Shown here: positions 1 to 13,042 of the stretch, piece by piece
Layout: every line of letters starts with the position of its first letter
Position numbering within the stretch: the first letter of the stretch is position 1
Source: Crossaster papposus
Lineage: Eukaryota; Echinodermata; Asteroidea; Velatida; Solasteridae
Assembly (NCBI GenBank): GCA_037893245.1
Contig: JBAIAA010000412.1
Location: 868,001 to 932,000, forward strand
Direction of reading: 5' to 3'
DNA length: 64,000 nt
Translations under genes and position numbers: made by a program
Notes under the pieces: generated by a model
What the model was told of the DNA's origin: nothing
Seen by the model: the letters and a program-made list of their open reading frames with translations, nothing else
Databases searched by the model: none

Positions 1-198
1 GTTGAACTACATGAAGGATATAATGATACATGTATAACCATACAATAAACTAAAAGGGGTCCTGTATGCCCCGCCCCCTTCATGAACGTATTTCAATGCA
101 CACTGATTCTGCAGGTTAACCCCAGCAAACATTTCTTACTTTTACCACGAATCCTGGGTCTTAAAACACAATCAACAATGAGAAAGATGAACATTTAC

Positions 199-256
199 CT
201 TTTATCCAGTTTGTAATATCCTCTGGTGTCCACGAAAGTATGTTTAAAGTCGACAT
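199..256 (-). CDS. Probable first coding exon of a SAM-domain-like gene (partial, runs off the left edge)
   Basis: On the minus strand an ATG at 256 opens 19 codons and ends in AAAAG followed by a consensus donor (gtaaatg, intron from 198 downward). The peptide contains SWTPEDITNWIK, which resembles the first helix of SAM domains (W-T/S-x-x-x-V-x-x-W-L/I), as at the N-terminus of CNK-type scaffolds or SAMD8. The rest of the gene lies outside the window. It is divergent from TRAPPC3, with about 300 bp between the two ATGs. The ATG, donor and SAM-like start are visible; the family is inferred from a very short peptide, so the assignment is tentative. Confidence 0.45.
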
Positions 257-553
257 TTTCGCGACTGTTTCGGCGCCCGATGCGTCCAAGTCCGGGAGAC
301 TTCAAAACAGGAAGTAAATGTTTTTAAGTGAAAGCTACCTCGTTCCCAGTCTCGGCTGGTCGTTTCCAATATTTAGTCTGGTGCTCTTTGAACCACTTGG
401 AAAATAAATGTACGTGATCTGACATCAGACAGCTTTCATGTAGTGAACATTTAGCACGTTAATTTACGCTTGGCGCATACGATTCACAAGCCGCAGCGCA
501 GGTGTTTTGTCGAAATCATATTTATAAATCGTTGGTTTTTCCCACTAAGAATT
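257..553. promoter_or_regulatory. Candidate bidirectional promoter between the SAM-like exon and TRAPPC3
   Basis: The 297 bp between two divergent start codons are more CpG-rich than the surroundings near 258-300 (TTTCGGCGCCCGATGCGTCC) and contain an ETS-like CAGGAAGT at about 308-316. There is no clear TATA box. It would hold both 5' UTRs and the shared promoter. This is inferred from position only. Confidence 0.35.
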
Positions 554-3621
<3,068 letters not shown>

Positions 3622-3774
3622 AGCAATTAGCGATTTTTAATTATTGATATGTAGATATATATATCTGGTATACATTGGTGATTTTGTCATTCACTCTCTG
3701 CACAAATACCATTATCAGATCTAAAGGGCGGCTGAATGCACAAAAAGACATTTGTGCATCGTTGCTTTGTCATG

Positions 3775-4261
3775 TTAACCCTAACCCCCTAGGCTCTCGC
3801 ACTAGGAACCATACCAAACCTAACAAACTTCAACAGCTCACACATGTTCAGTAATTTTTGGTAAACTGTACTGAACCTAACAGTACTGAACCTGCCAAAC
3901 TCCAACAGTTGAAGTTTTATTGACTTGGAACAGTGATAACTGGCCAGTGGCATTATGTATTTTAGTGGGGACACACATACAAGGTGTAAGTGTACATACA
4001 CTTACAGTTGACCCAGAACTGTGCCGTGACCATGTGGGTCACTCACGTAAAATGCCTGTGCATTCTCCAAATTTCTAACATTTTGACAAGTCTCATGCCT
4101 TACTGTCCTGAACCTCACAGAATTCAACAGGGTCTCCCTGGGCCTTTGGTACTGAGTCAAACAAAGTCTAACAACAAGTTGTTACGGTTTGGTACCAAAC
4201 CTGCCAAAACCTGCCAAAAGCTGCAGTTGGAGTTTGATGGGTTTGGGGTAGTTAGGGTTAA
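3775..4261. repeat. TTAA-CCCTAAC element, 487 bp (copy 1 of a two-copy subfamily)
   Basis: Left end TTAACCCTAACCCCCTAGGC; right end GGTAGTTAGGGTTAA; both are bounded by TTAA. It shares the internal segment CTAGGCTCTCGCAC, the CAACAG and CTGCCAAA words and the right arm GATGGGTTTGGGGTAG with 18611-19111, at recognisable but clearly diverged similarity. No coding capacity is seen. Confidence 0.75.
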
Positions 4262-4439
4262 AGGAAGTTTTGGTACAAGTGTGTGCTTCGTGCATGGGTT
4301 CTTGAGGGCGCTTTTTGGTCCGTGCATGAGAAGGACCTCGGAAAACCGATCTAAGAACCGGGCAAATGTTTCACATTTTTGCAATGGATATATCACACTT
4401 TGGGAAATATACTCATTTTGTATATGATGCTTTAAAAGT

Positions 4440-4970
4440 TATAGTCCATCAAGTTCTCGCAAGTCCATCACAAGTCAATCATAAGTCCTCACTTATCCAT
4501 CATGTGTCCTCACTAGTTCAACACAAGTCATTACAAGTCCTCATTTATCTATCATAAGTCCATCATAAGTCCATCATAAGTCCATCATAAGTCCATCATA
4601 AGTCCATCATAAGTCCATCATAAGTCCATCATAAGTCCATCATAAGTCCATCATAAGTCCATCATAAGTCCATCATAAGTCCATCATAAGTCCATCATAA
4701 GTCTTTACAAGTCCTCATTTATCCATTATAAGTCCTCACTATAGTTCAGCTAGAGTCATTTCCAGTCGCTTATCCATCATCAGTCCATCATAAGTTCTAA
4801 CTATAGTTTAGCACAAGTCATTTCAAGTCCTCACTTATCCACCAAAGGTCCATAAGTCCTCACCAGTTCTGCACAGGTCCCCCAGTCATGTGTTCTCACA
4901 AACTATTCAAACGAACTGTTACAATAGCATACCTGTTGCACCATGTGTACCTGGATTTGGACTACAACCG
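4440..4970. repeat. Minisatellite, period 11 (AGTCCATCATA), with degenerate flanks
   Basis: Near-perfect core at about 4551-4702 (roughly 14 copies). Flanking DNA is full of diverged AAGTCC units (AAGTCCTCACTT, AAGTCATTACA). It ends near GGACTACAAC (4959-4968), reminiscent of the right terminus of related arrays near 11403 and 26089. Confidence 0.85.
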
Positions 4971-5781
4971 TTGTAGTCGCTGAAAATCCACATAGTACTC
5001 TACAGAGTTTGTACTTTCAAAGTTTGTTTCAACAGAAGACCCTTTTATTTTGAACTCTTTTGTTTATTGCATTACAACCAGTTAAACTTGTTCTGTCTCT
5101 TTCCTTGTATCTAATCACATCAAGAGAACATCCAGAAACTAATATCGGGGTTATCAAAATAATTTCAGAAATATTTCAGTCCAGAAAGCTGACTTTCGAG
5201 AATAAATTCAACGTATACTGTTGTAGAAAAAAATCATTTAGCTTCTTACATACACAGAAGACTTTTATAATGTTTTAGTTATCCAATAAGAAATCAATTA
5301 ACCAAATTGTTTGATATTGTGTTTTCTTCAAAGAATATTGATACTCAAGTGGTGGTTCAATAAAATTATTTCAATTAACCTTTGTTTTTATAAAAGAATA
5401 TATCCAGTTTTGTTGATACTTTAGTGAAATGTGTTGTAAATAAAGTAATGTTACAATTTGTCTTTGCATTAATTGATACTTTGTGTACGGTTTCATTTTA
5501 TTTTAATTTTTTTGGAGGGGGATATAGATTAATTTTATCCATTTCATCTAAAGACCTCATGAATAAAATAATATACATGTACAATCAAAATATTCTATAT
5601 AATTGGGCCGTATCGCGTACACGTACGTTGTTGAATATTGGTCGCTGAGGGCAGTATATAGTTTGCACGGTGAAATCGTGGGTGAACATTTATCGACCAC
5701 ACGTGTGTGAAAATCGTATCACTCACTCAGTTGTGAGAAATGTGTTAAAAAAACCGTTAAGGTAGATGAAAATCCAGCAAA

Positions 5782-8728
5782 ATGGGAGATGACTTAGGAG
5801 AGGAATGGTGGTTGGACGACGCCAAGAAATCGTCTGACGTTACCAGTGATGAAGAAGATGAAAATACAGGCAAGTTGAAACGATCGCGATTTGCAAACGA
5901 ACTTGCAGTTAAGTTGCACGTGGAAATTACTTACATAATCCGTTGGTTATTTCTAATTGTATTTTTAATGTTATAAAATAAGCTGTAATATTAATAATTA
6001 AAGGAGATGTATGTGCTAAAAAGGAGTGATAGTTTTTATCCAGGTTAACCTTATTGATTGCATTTAAAAAAAAATTAAATTATATTTATTTATTCATATT
6101 TTGTTTTATTATTTTTCTTAGAAAACACAAAAGTCACGAAAGTTTCAAATAGGGCTTCAAAACCCACCAAGGCAGAGGTTTCCAAGGTGTCGCCAACAAA
6201 AAGGAAAGCTGAGGAGGAGGACGAACCAAGCCAGAACTCGCAGAAATTAAAAAAGAAACGTCGAACAAAAGTAAGGTTTATAATTGACATCGATGTTTGT
6301 CAGATTGTCGTGTAAATTAGGTCGTTTTTACTTGCTTTTTAAAAAAGCATAACTGTAGATTATTCAAGGACGTTATTTTGAGATTTTAAACCTGTTTCGT
6401 TTTGTGATTTTTATTTTGTGGGCTTATACTAGAATGCATGGCCCAGCAGGGCCCACTCACAACCCTTGACTTTATTTACCCTCCGATGACATAGAATGGA
6501 GTGGCCCTGTATTCTATGGGTATTGGGGTATACAGGGTTAGGGTCAGTCCATTCTATGTCCTAGGGTTAATAAAGTCGAGAGTTGTGAGTGGGTCCTGCA
6601 TTCTATAATTGCTCCATTTTGTGACCATTTCACTTTCAGCAAAAGATCAGTGACTACCTCTCCAAAAGCGCACCAAAGCCTGCAACCCCGATAGACGTCA
6701 TAACAAAGATAGAGCAACACTTCAAGGAGACGTTGTCCCCCATCGAGCTTGAAGATCTCCAATTAGATGGTAGAGAACTAAGTTATTGAGAATTACTGAC
6801 ATCTACTTGTAAATAGTACTTCCAGGAGTCGCATACATGCTGTGTAATACTTTTTGACTTGGTGGTCCTACCCGAGTGGACAACTTTTTAACCATTGGGA
6901 TATTTCAACAGAACACCACAGACTTAATTCCTTGCTTGTTTTCTCTCCGTTGCCTCTCTCCTTTTAATTATTTACAATTTGTTGAATTTGTAGAAACCCA
7001 CTTCCTATCACCCAACGCTGCCTCCCTGCCCCTCTCGTCTTACCTGGACTCTGCCGTCCCTAACTGGAACAGAGACATAGAGGCTAAGAGACCGAAGGAC
7101 CCCAAGACCTGTCTCCTACTGGTCATCACAGCGTCTGCCAGGAGAGCGGTGGATCTGAACAGAGAGGCTGCCGCCTTCAAAGGCAAGCAGTGCCTCAGTG
7201 CCAAGCTCTTCTCTAAACACATGAAGGTAATCTGACCCTTGCTTACTACTTGCTTACTACTTGCTTACTACTTGCTTACTACTTGCTTACTACTTGCTTA
7301 CTACTTGCTTACTACTTGCTTACTACTTGCTTACTACTTGCTTACTACTTGCTTACTACTTGCTTACTACTTGCTTACTACTTGCTTACTACTCGTGACA
7401 GACTCGTGACAGACTCGCCACAGACTCGCCACAGACTCGCCACAGACTCGCCACAGACTCGCCACAGACTCGCCACAGACTCGCCACAGACTCGCCACAG
7501 ACTCGCCACAGACTCGCCACAGACTCGCCACAGACTCGCCACAGACTCGCCACAGACTCGCCACAGACTCGCCACAGACTCGCCACAGACTCGCCACAGA
7601 CTCGCCACAGACTCGCCACAGACTCGCCACAGACTCGCCACAGACTCGCCACAGACTCGCCACAGAGTCGCCACAGAGTCGCCACAGACTCGCCACAGAG
7701 TCGCCACAGAGTCGCCACAGACTCGCCACAGACTCGCCACAGACTCGCCACAGACTCGCCACAGACTCGCCACAGACTCGCCACAGACTCGCCACAGACT
7801 CGCCACAGACTCGCCACAGACTCGCCACAGACTCGCCACAGACTCGCCACAGACTCGCCACAGACTCGCCACAGACTCGCCACAGACTCGCCACAGACTC
7901 GCCACAGACTCGCCACAGACTCGCCACAGACTCGCCACAGACTCGCCACAGACTCGCCACAGACTCGCCACAGACTCGCCACAGACTCGCCACAGACTCG
8001 CCACAGACTCGCCACAGACTCGCCACAGACTCGCCACAGACTCGCCACAGACTCGCCACAGACTCGCCACAGACTCGCCACAGACTCGCCACAGACTCGC
8101 CACAGACTCGCCACAGACTCGCCACAGACTCGCCACAGACTCGCCACAGACTCGCCACAGACTCGCCACAGACTCGCCACAGACTCGCCACAGACTCGCC
8201 ACAGACTCGCCACAGACTCGCCACAGACTCGCCACAGACTCGCCACAGACTCGCCACAGACTCGCCACAGACTCGCCACAGACTCGCCACAGACTCGCCA
8301 CAGACTCGCCACAGACTCGCCACAGACTCGCCACAGACTCGCCACAGACTCGCCACAGACTCGCCACAGACTCGCCACAGACTCGCCACAGACTCGCCAC
8401 AGACTCGCCACAGACTCGACTACAAGACCACAATTTTAATGTTTTTTCTTCATCTCTACCCCAGATCCAGGATCAAATCCAAATACTGGCCAAGAACCGG
8501 ACCCAGTTTGCAGTGGGAACGCCCAACCGGCTCGCCGCCCTACTCCAGCTAGACGCCCTGAACCTGACCGGGACGCGATACGTCATCCTGGATTGGAACT
8601 GGCGTGATGTCAAATACAAACGCATATGCGATATCCCTGAACTCAAGGCAGACCTGTTTAAACTATTTGAGAAGTACATTGTACCTCAAGCAAGGACAGC
8701 AGACAAATTAAAAATTGGAATATTTTAG
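5782..8728 (+). CDS. CMSS1: CMSS1 / Cms1-type ribosomal small-subunit biogenesis protein
   Basis: Nucleolar protein of the Cms1 family, implicated in small-subunit (U3/SSU processome-linked) ribosome biogenesis. Exons are 5782-5869, 6122-6270, 6640-6769, 6994-7226 and 8465-8728, all in frame, giving 287 aa (human about 279). The N-terminus MGDDLGEEWW matches the conserved acidic/tryptophan start. A Lys/Glu-rich linker with KLKKKRRTK follows, then the conserved core with CLLLVITASARRAVDL, VGTPNRLAALL and LDWNWRD, and a C-terminal KLKIGIF. Exon 1 ends ACAG and the intron starts GCAAGT, so intron 1 is GC-AG. A GT alternative is not available without losing frame. Intron 4 is almost entirely minisatellite. 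Confidence 0.93.
6430..6605. repeat. 176-bp inverted-repeat element (CMSS1 intron 2)
   Basis: The left arm TAGAATGCATGGCCCAGCAG (6430 on) and its continuation CCCACTCACAACCCTTGACT pair imperfectly with the right arm AGTCGAGAGTTGTGAGTGGG, ending TGCATTCTA at 6605. A second inner pair (ATGACATAGAATGGA / TCCATTCTATGTC) also exists. It sits directly upstream of exon 3. Confidence 0.7.
7239..7393. repeat. Minisatellite, period 11 (CTTGCTTACTA), about 14 perfect copies
   Basis: Begins 12 bp after the exon-4 donor of CMSS1 and is virtually perfect to 7393. It then switches abruptly to a different 11-bp unit through two GACTCGTGACA transition units. Confidence 0.97.
7394..8418. repeat. Minisatellite, period 11 (GACTCGCCACA), about 93 copies
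   Basis: Continuous array in CMSS1 intron 4. Four variant units (GAGTCGC instead of GACTCGC) occur near 7666-7720; the rest is almost invariant. Because 11 is not a multiple of 3 and the unit has no stop on either strand, open reading frames hundreds of codons long run through it in several frames (for example 7250-8728 plus, 7378-8433 minus). They are artefacts of the repeat, not genes. Confidence 0.97.
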
Positions 8729-9175
8729 CCGGAAAAACTCTGAAGCAAATTTGATGTTACACCTACAAAAGAAGGTTGAGGACTCGGAGGAAAGATTTCC
8801 ATTTTCAGGAAGGTCCCTTTTTTTATTCTTAACATCACAACATAGCATTACAACATGGTTAATACAATTCTTCAATGAGATATGGTTTAATTTAAGTTAA
8901 TATACAACATTTGCAAATATCAAAAAACAAAATTATCAAATTATTACGAAATAGCTTTGTGTAATTGTTTGAAAAATCCTGTGAAATAATGGCACCTGGT
9001 GTGCGGTCATTTTCAATGTAACCATCGTTAAGAAAGAAAATTAAATACTGAAAATTTTCAAATTGTCGCCATTTTGTTTAAGTTTTTTCTCCAGGGTTTT
9101 CAGCATCTATGAACCTAAAACTTTAAAGTTTAAACAGGTCAATGTAACAATATTTACTATAAAATTCTTTTTTGG

Positions 9176-9181
9176 AATAAA
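9176..9181 (+). terminator. Candidate polyadenylation signal AATAAA for CMSS1
   Basis: First canonical AATAAA after the stop, about 450 bp downstream. A second is near 9336. Assignment by position only. Confidence 0.35.
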
Positions 9182-9347
9182 CAGTAATTTAGAGGCTTGT
9201 ACTGATTGGAATATTTTGAGTTGTATGTGTATTTGGAAATGACTAATTAATATGCTAATTTAATGTGGGATAAATTTATGGATATTCACTGGAAATGTAC
9301 ACCATTCCCTCCCCGAAAAATTTAAACAAATTAAAATAAAGAAACCT

Positions 9348-9503
9348 GATGAAGTTTTGCTGCTTAAAATGTAACAGGTTGATCTGAAAGGAGGAGGGGG
9401 GGAGGGGTCAACAACTCCCCCGATCATGAAGGTTTGCTGCTTAAAATGTAACAGGTTGATCTGAAAGGAGAAGGGGGGGGGGAGGGGTCAACAACTCCCC
9501 CAT
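9348..9503. repeat. Tandem duplication, unit about 77 bp
   Basis: Two adjacent copies of a segment containing TTTGCTGCTTAAAATGTAAC, AGGTTGATCTGAAAGGAG, a G-rich run and GGGGTCAACAACTCCCCC. They differ mainly in the G-run length. Confidence 0.9.
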
Positions 9504-9582
9504 CACCACCCTCTCCATGTACTCGGCAGACTCCGCCCATTGTTTTTTTTTACTCTTTACTATACTCGTAATCGAGCACATA

Positions 9583-9691
9583 GGCCGTTTTCCAAAGCCC
9601 TGGCTTCGGCTCCGTTTCTGCTACAGCCTGTTGCTTACAAACTGTATTAATGAGCTTGGACGAAGACAAAGCTGGGGCTTAGAAAACGGCC
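9583..9691. repeat. Small inverted-repeat element, GGCCGTTTTC termini
   Basis: Left GGCCGTTTTCCAAAGCCCTG and right CAGCTTTG.../GGGGCTTAGAAAACGGCC pair imperfectly. A related piece (GGGCCGTTTTCTAAACCCC) is at about 59651, so it is dispersed. Confidence 0.6.
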
Positions 9692-10129
9692 ATAGCTCGA
9701 ACCGCTAAATGTATGTAGCGCCCTCTATTGTCACATCGATGAAATTATAGCTTGTTTAGTTTGTTTCGCCTCAAAACTATTCTGCATTTTCATCTTCATT
9801 TTAGACTTTTGCTTAAATTTTAGCAATCGGTGTTTATGTTGCTGGATTTCTGGGGCTGCCAACTATATCCATAGTAAGTAATATTGAGCTTTAATTTCGT
9901 TTTTTGTATAAGTTTTTAAAACTGAAGTTATGACTACACTGCATTTGGAAATGGAAGGCTCAATTAATTATTGAATTAATTAATTTAACCAAAACAAAAC
10001 GAAATCGAATGGATAATGGTGGTCGATTCGTCGTGCGGCTCTGGTTATAATATAATACACACGCCATCGTGCGGTTAGGGTAGAGTTAGGCTTGTTTTTT
10101 TGGTTGCAAAAATGTCGGGCTACGCAATC

Positions 10130-10305
10130 GAAACTACTACTAGTAACTTACTAGTAGTAAGTAACACTACTAACTAGTTAAGGGCGGTGATTATGTTGTC
10201 CCCGATTGGTTGATGTGCACGATCGGTCGATTGTATTGGCTAGTACTAACTAGTATTAATCGGTCCATCATGATGCTATTGGTCGATCGCGCAGCAACAT
10301 AGTCA
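10130..10305. promoter_or_regulatory. Palindrome-rich motif cluster upstream of TIPRL
   Basis: Contains the palindromic ACTACTAGTAACTTACTAGT region, several TAGTACTAACTAGTATTA-like repeats, and CGATCGGTCGAT / TTGGTCGATCGCGC motifs. A similar GATCGGTCGAT / CGATCGACC cluster lies at about 20820-20990 upstream of the Bmt2-like gene. It could be regulatory or a shared repeat. Confidence 0.3.
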
Positions 10306-10677
10306 AAGTCTTATCTTTGTAAACTCAAGGTATGGAGGTTTTATTTTTGTAAAGGTAATTAAGTAAAGTTCGAGATATCTGTCAAGATCAACTGATGATA
10401 GCCAACCAATCGCAACGGCTGCAAAAGTAAAAGATGTAAGGGTGGAAGAAGGGTCACAAGAGGGCGGTGTGTAGCACAGTGAAGATGCAGTGAGATAACA
10501 GAGCAATACAAAACAAATATAGGCTGAAAAAAAGTCCCAAGTAAACTACCGTACCCTGTTAACAGCCCCCCACACCTAAACACACAGTTATAGGCACAGT
10601 ATCACTGATTACATTTGCACATTGACACCAACTTGTCCGTCTTGTCTATCCAATGGTTTACCCCTGTAGCTAGAAGT

Positions 10678-13004
10678 ATGTCGGAGGTCACAGATGTTGC
10701 TGCATCAGCTCGCTCTCCGAGGACAGAAACCTTCAACTTTGGACCATGGACAATCACGTCAGTCAAGGGACACATACTCAAATCCCAGCAACTTGAAAAG
10801 TACGTACGACTACGTGCCTTTGTGGGAAACGTCTTATTTTGGAACCGTGTCAAAAGAACCATGTACAATGCGTTAGTGTACTATACCATTCTCAAACCAC
10901 ATGAAGAGATCAGTCTGGTCAAACAGATGGACATGCACAAGTCTAGTCTTAATCTTCAAAATGAAACCATGTGGCTTTACTCTATCTCAGGTGCAATATG
11001 TTAAAGAAAACTCTCCTTTAAAAATTGATTTGAGACTTCAATTAAACTTGGCTGGTAAAATACTCTTCTTCAGCCTCATGAAACATTTGGGGAATTTTAT
11101 CAGCTAAAAAGTGAGTAAAGTTGGCCTGAATACATTTATTTTGCATGATTTTTGGCACTCCAGCTGGTCAGGTCAAGGAACCAGCAATCATTTTACTAGT
11201 GCAATATCTACCTAAACAGGTTCTAATAAGAGAATGTGGTTGGATTTTGACGGATTGAGGTCAGTTGGGGTATAAGCCAAGGATGTAGTCAAGTCCATCA
11301 CAAGTCCCTGCAAGTCCATCACAAGTCCTCCAGTTCCAATTCAAATCACAAGCTATTCAAATCTGCTTTGACAAAAGCATTCCTTTGTCATTGTTCAACC
11401 AAGGACTCGAATACAACTCTGGGTAAAAGCATACCCCCTTTTTGGCTTTCGCAGGTACCATCAGGAACTTGAGCTGCCACAGCTTCCAGAGATGCTCTTT
11501 GGAGACAGCGTCCTGAGAATCTTGAATGCCGGGGGTTACGGGATCGAGTTTAACGCCCTGGACTCGATGAAGCGGGTCGACGCCCACAAGGACCCCATCA
11601 AAGTTGCCGCTGCACAGAAATGGCAGGAAGCAAGGTAAGAAATAAGGCTTTTAAATTATATTGAAACGATAAGCCTTATCGCAAATAGGCCTACTACTAG
11701 CTGCTTGAGTGAATTTGCACAATGAATAACAAGAATTGTGGGAAGAAAAAAGGAGCAGATACTGTTCCCTTTTCCTTCCCACAGTGCTTTGTATCTATTG
11801 TGCGAATTCATTCAAGCGGTATTTGCGATAAGGCTTATACATTCTTTGTTCTTCAACTTTCAAGCGGCAAAAAAATTGGACTCTCATTGCTTTGTATGAG
11901 TGTCCCAAACTTTAGGGATACTAGGTGGGATACACCATTTGCAAAAATCGAAAAAAAAATACGATCGAAATATTTTCCTTATTTAAAATTAGATAATGAT
12001 TCTAGGCATCCAGCAAAATGATTGGGCTAGAAATCCTTAAATTGTTTTGAATAATTGAATTTTATAAACAAAATCAATTGGGCAATTGGACCAATACACG
12101 GCCAATCACACTGATAGCTGAATCGAATCACTACACATATTGTTTTATAAAGACAGCTGACTAGCTCATGTTTTAAAGAGCAGACCCACTAGACAACGAG
12201 TAACAATGAGACATGAGAATTTGCAGATCTCATGAAATGTATCATCTGAAAAAGAAAGACTTATATGAAAAATATGAGCAACATACATACTAGAAAAGAT
12301 GATTTGAAATGCTTGAAAGATGTAAATAGAATAAATGAGATGGTTCAAAAAACACTTTTTAATTACTGTTGCTTAATACGTTTGTTGTCTAGGAAAAAGC
12401 GCAATCTGAAAAGTTTATCGGACCATAACTTGGCAACGCTTTGACCGATTTTGAAAGTTGAAAGAGATTTGCAATCTACTCACCAAGCCCTTCAAGAAAT
12501 AGTCCCAAATAACTTCCTAAAAGCAATATTAAAATTTGTATTGTCCCCCCTACTATTAGTCTACACAGCTTTGACTTGTGTGCGTAAAATCATCTTGTAA
12601 AATAACTGTTGATCCCAACAAGTGCAAAGTGTCTTTTAAAGATTTTTAAAAAAATTGCAAATCGCAGCTATTAGTCTACACAGCTTTGACTCGTGTGCGT
12701 AAAATCATCTTGTAAAATGACTGTTGATTCCAAACAAGTGCCAAGTGGCTTTTGAACTAAGAAGTTTGATTTCCTTTAAAAAACCTGTCACTGACACCGA
12801 CCACATTTCCCTTTCTCATACTATGTAGGAGCGACTGTGAATTCATTAATAAAGTTGTCAAGCCTTTTGACTGGACCTACACCACAGACTACAAGGGGAC
12901 TCTAATTGGAGATGTACAGGTATTGACGTTTGACTTTTTTATTATTTAGATTAGACAAACCAGTACATTCCTTACTTACAATAACCCTGAAAATATGAAA
13001 CTAG

Positions 13005-13042
<38 letters not shown>

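Larger units (their letters stand above)
3622..5781. other. Intergenic region TRAPPC3 to CMSS1
   Basis: Contains the TRAPPC3 3' flank, a TTAA/CCCTAA element (3775-4261), an 11-bp minisatellite with degenerate flanks (about 4440-4970), and AT-rich unique-looking DNA (about 4970-5640) with no supportable gene. The last 140 bp form the CMSS1 upstream region, with a TATA-like tatata near 5655 and a CACACGTGTGTG palindrome near 5698-5709. Confidence 0.5.
8729..10677. other. Intergenic region CMSS1 to TIPRL
   Basis: Holds the CMSS1 3' UTR (candidate AATAAA sites at 9176 and about 9336), a 77-bp tandem duplication with G-rich tracts (9348-9503), a small foldback (9583-9691), AT-rich DNA, and a cluster of GATCGGTCGAT-like motifs (10130-10305) upstream of TIPRL. 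No gene is supportable. Confidence 0.5.

Noticed and set aside
4551-4702. CRISPR-like array
   Set aside because: Repeats are 11 bp with no unique spacers, in a eukaryotic intergenic region: a minisatellite.
7250-8728. 492-codon plus-strand ORF and three ~340-350-codon minus-strand ORFs
   Set aside because: They run through an 11-bp minisatellite with no stop in any frame. The plus-strand one only ends in real coding because CMSS1 exon 5 happens to be in that frame. Exon 4 itself reads into TGA right after its donor.
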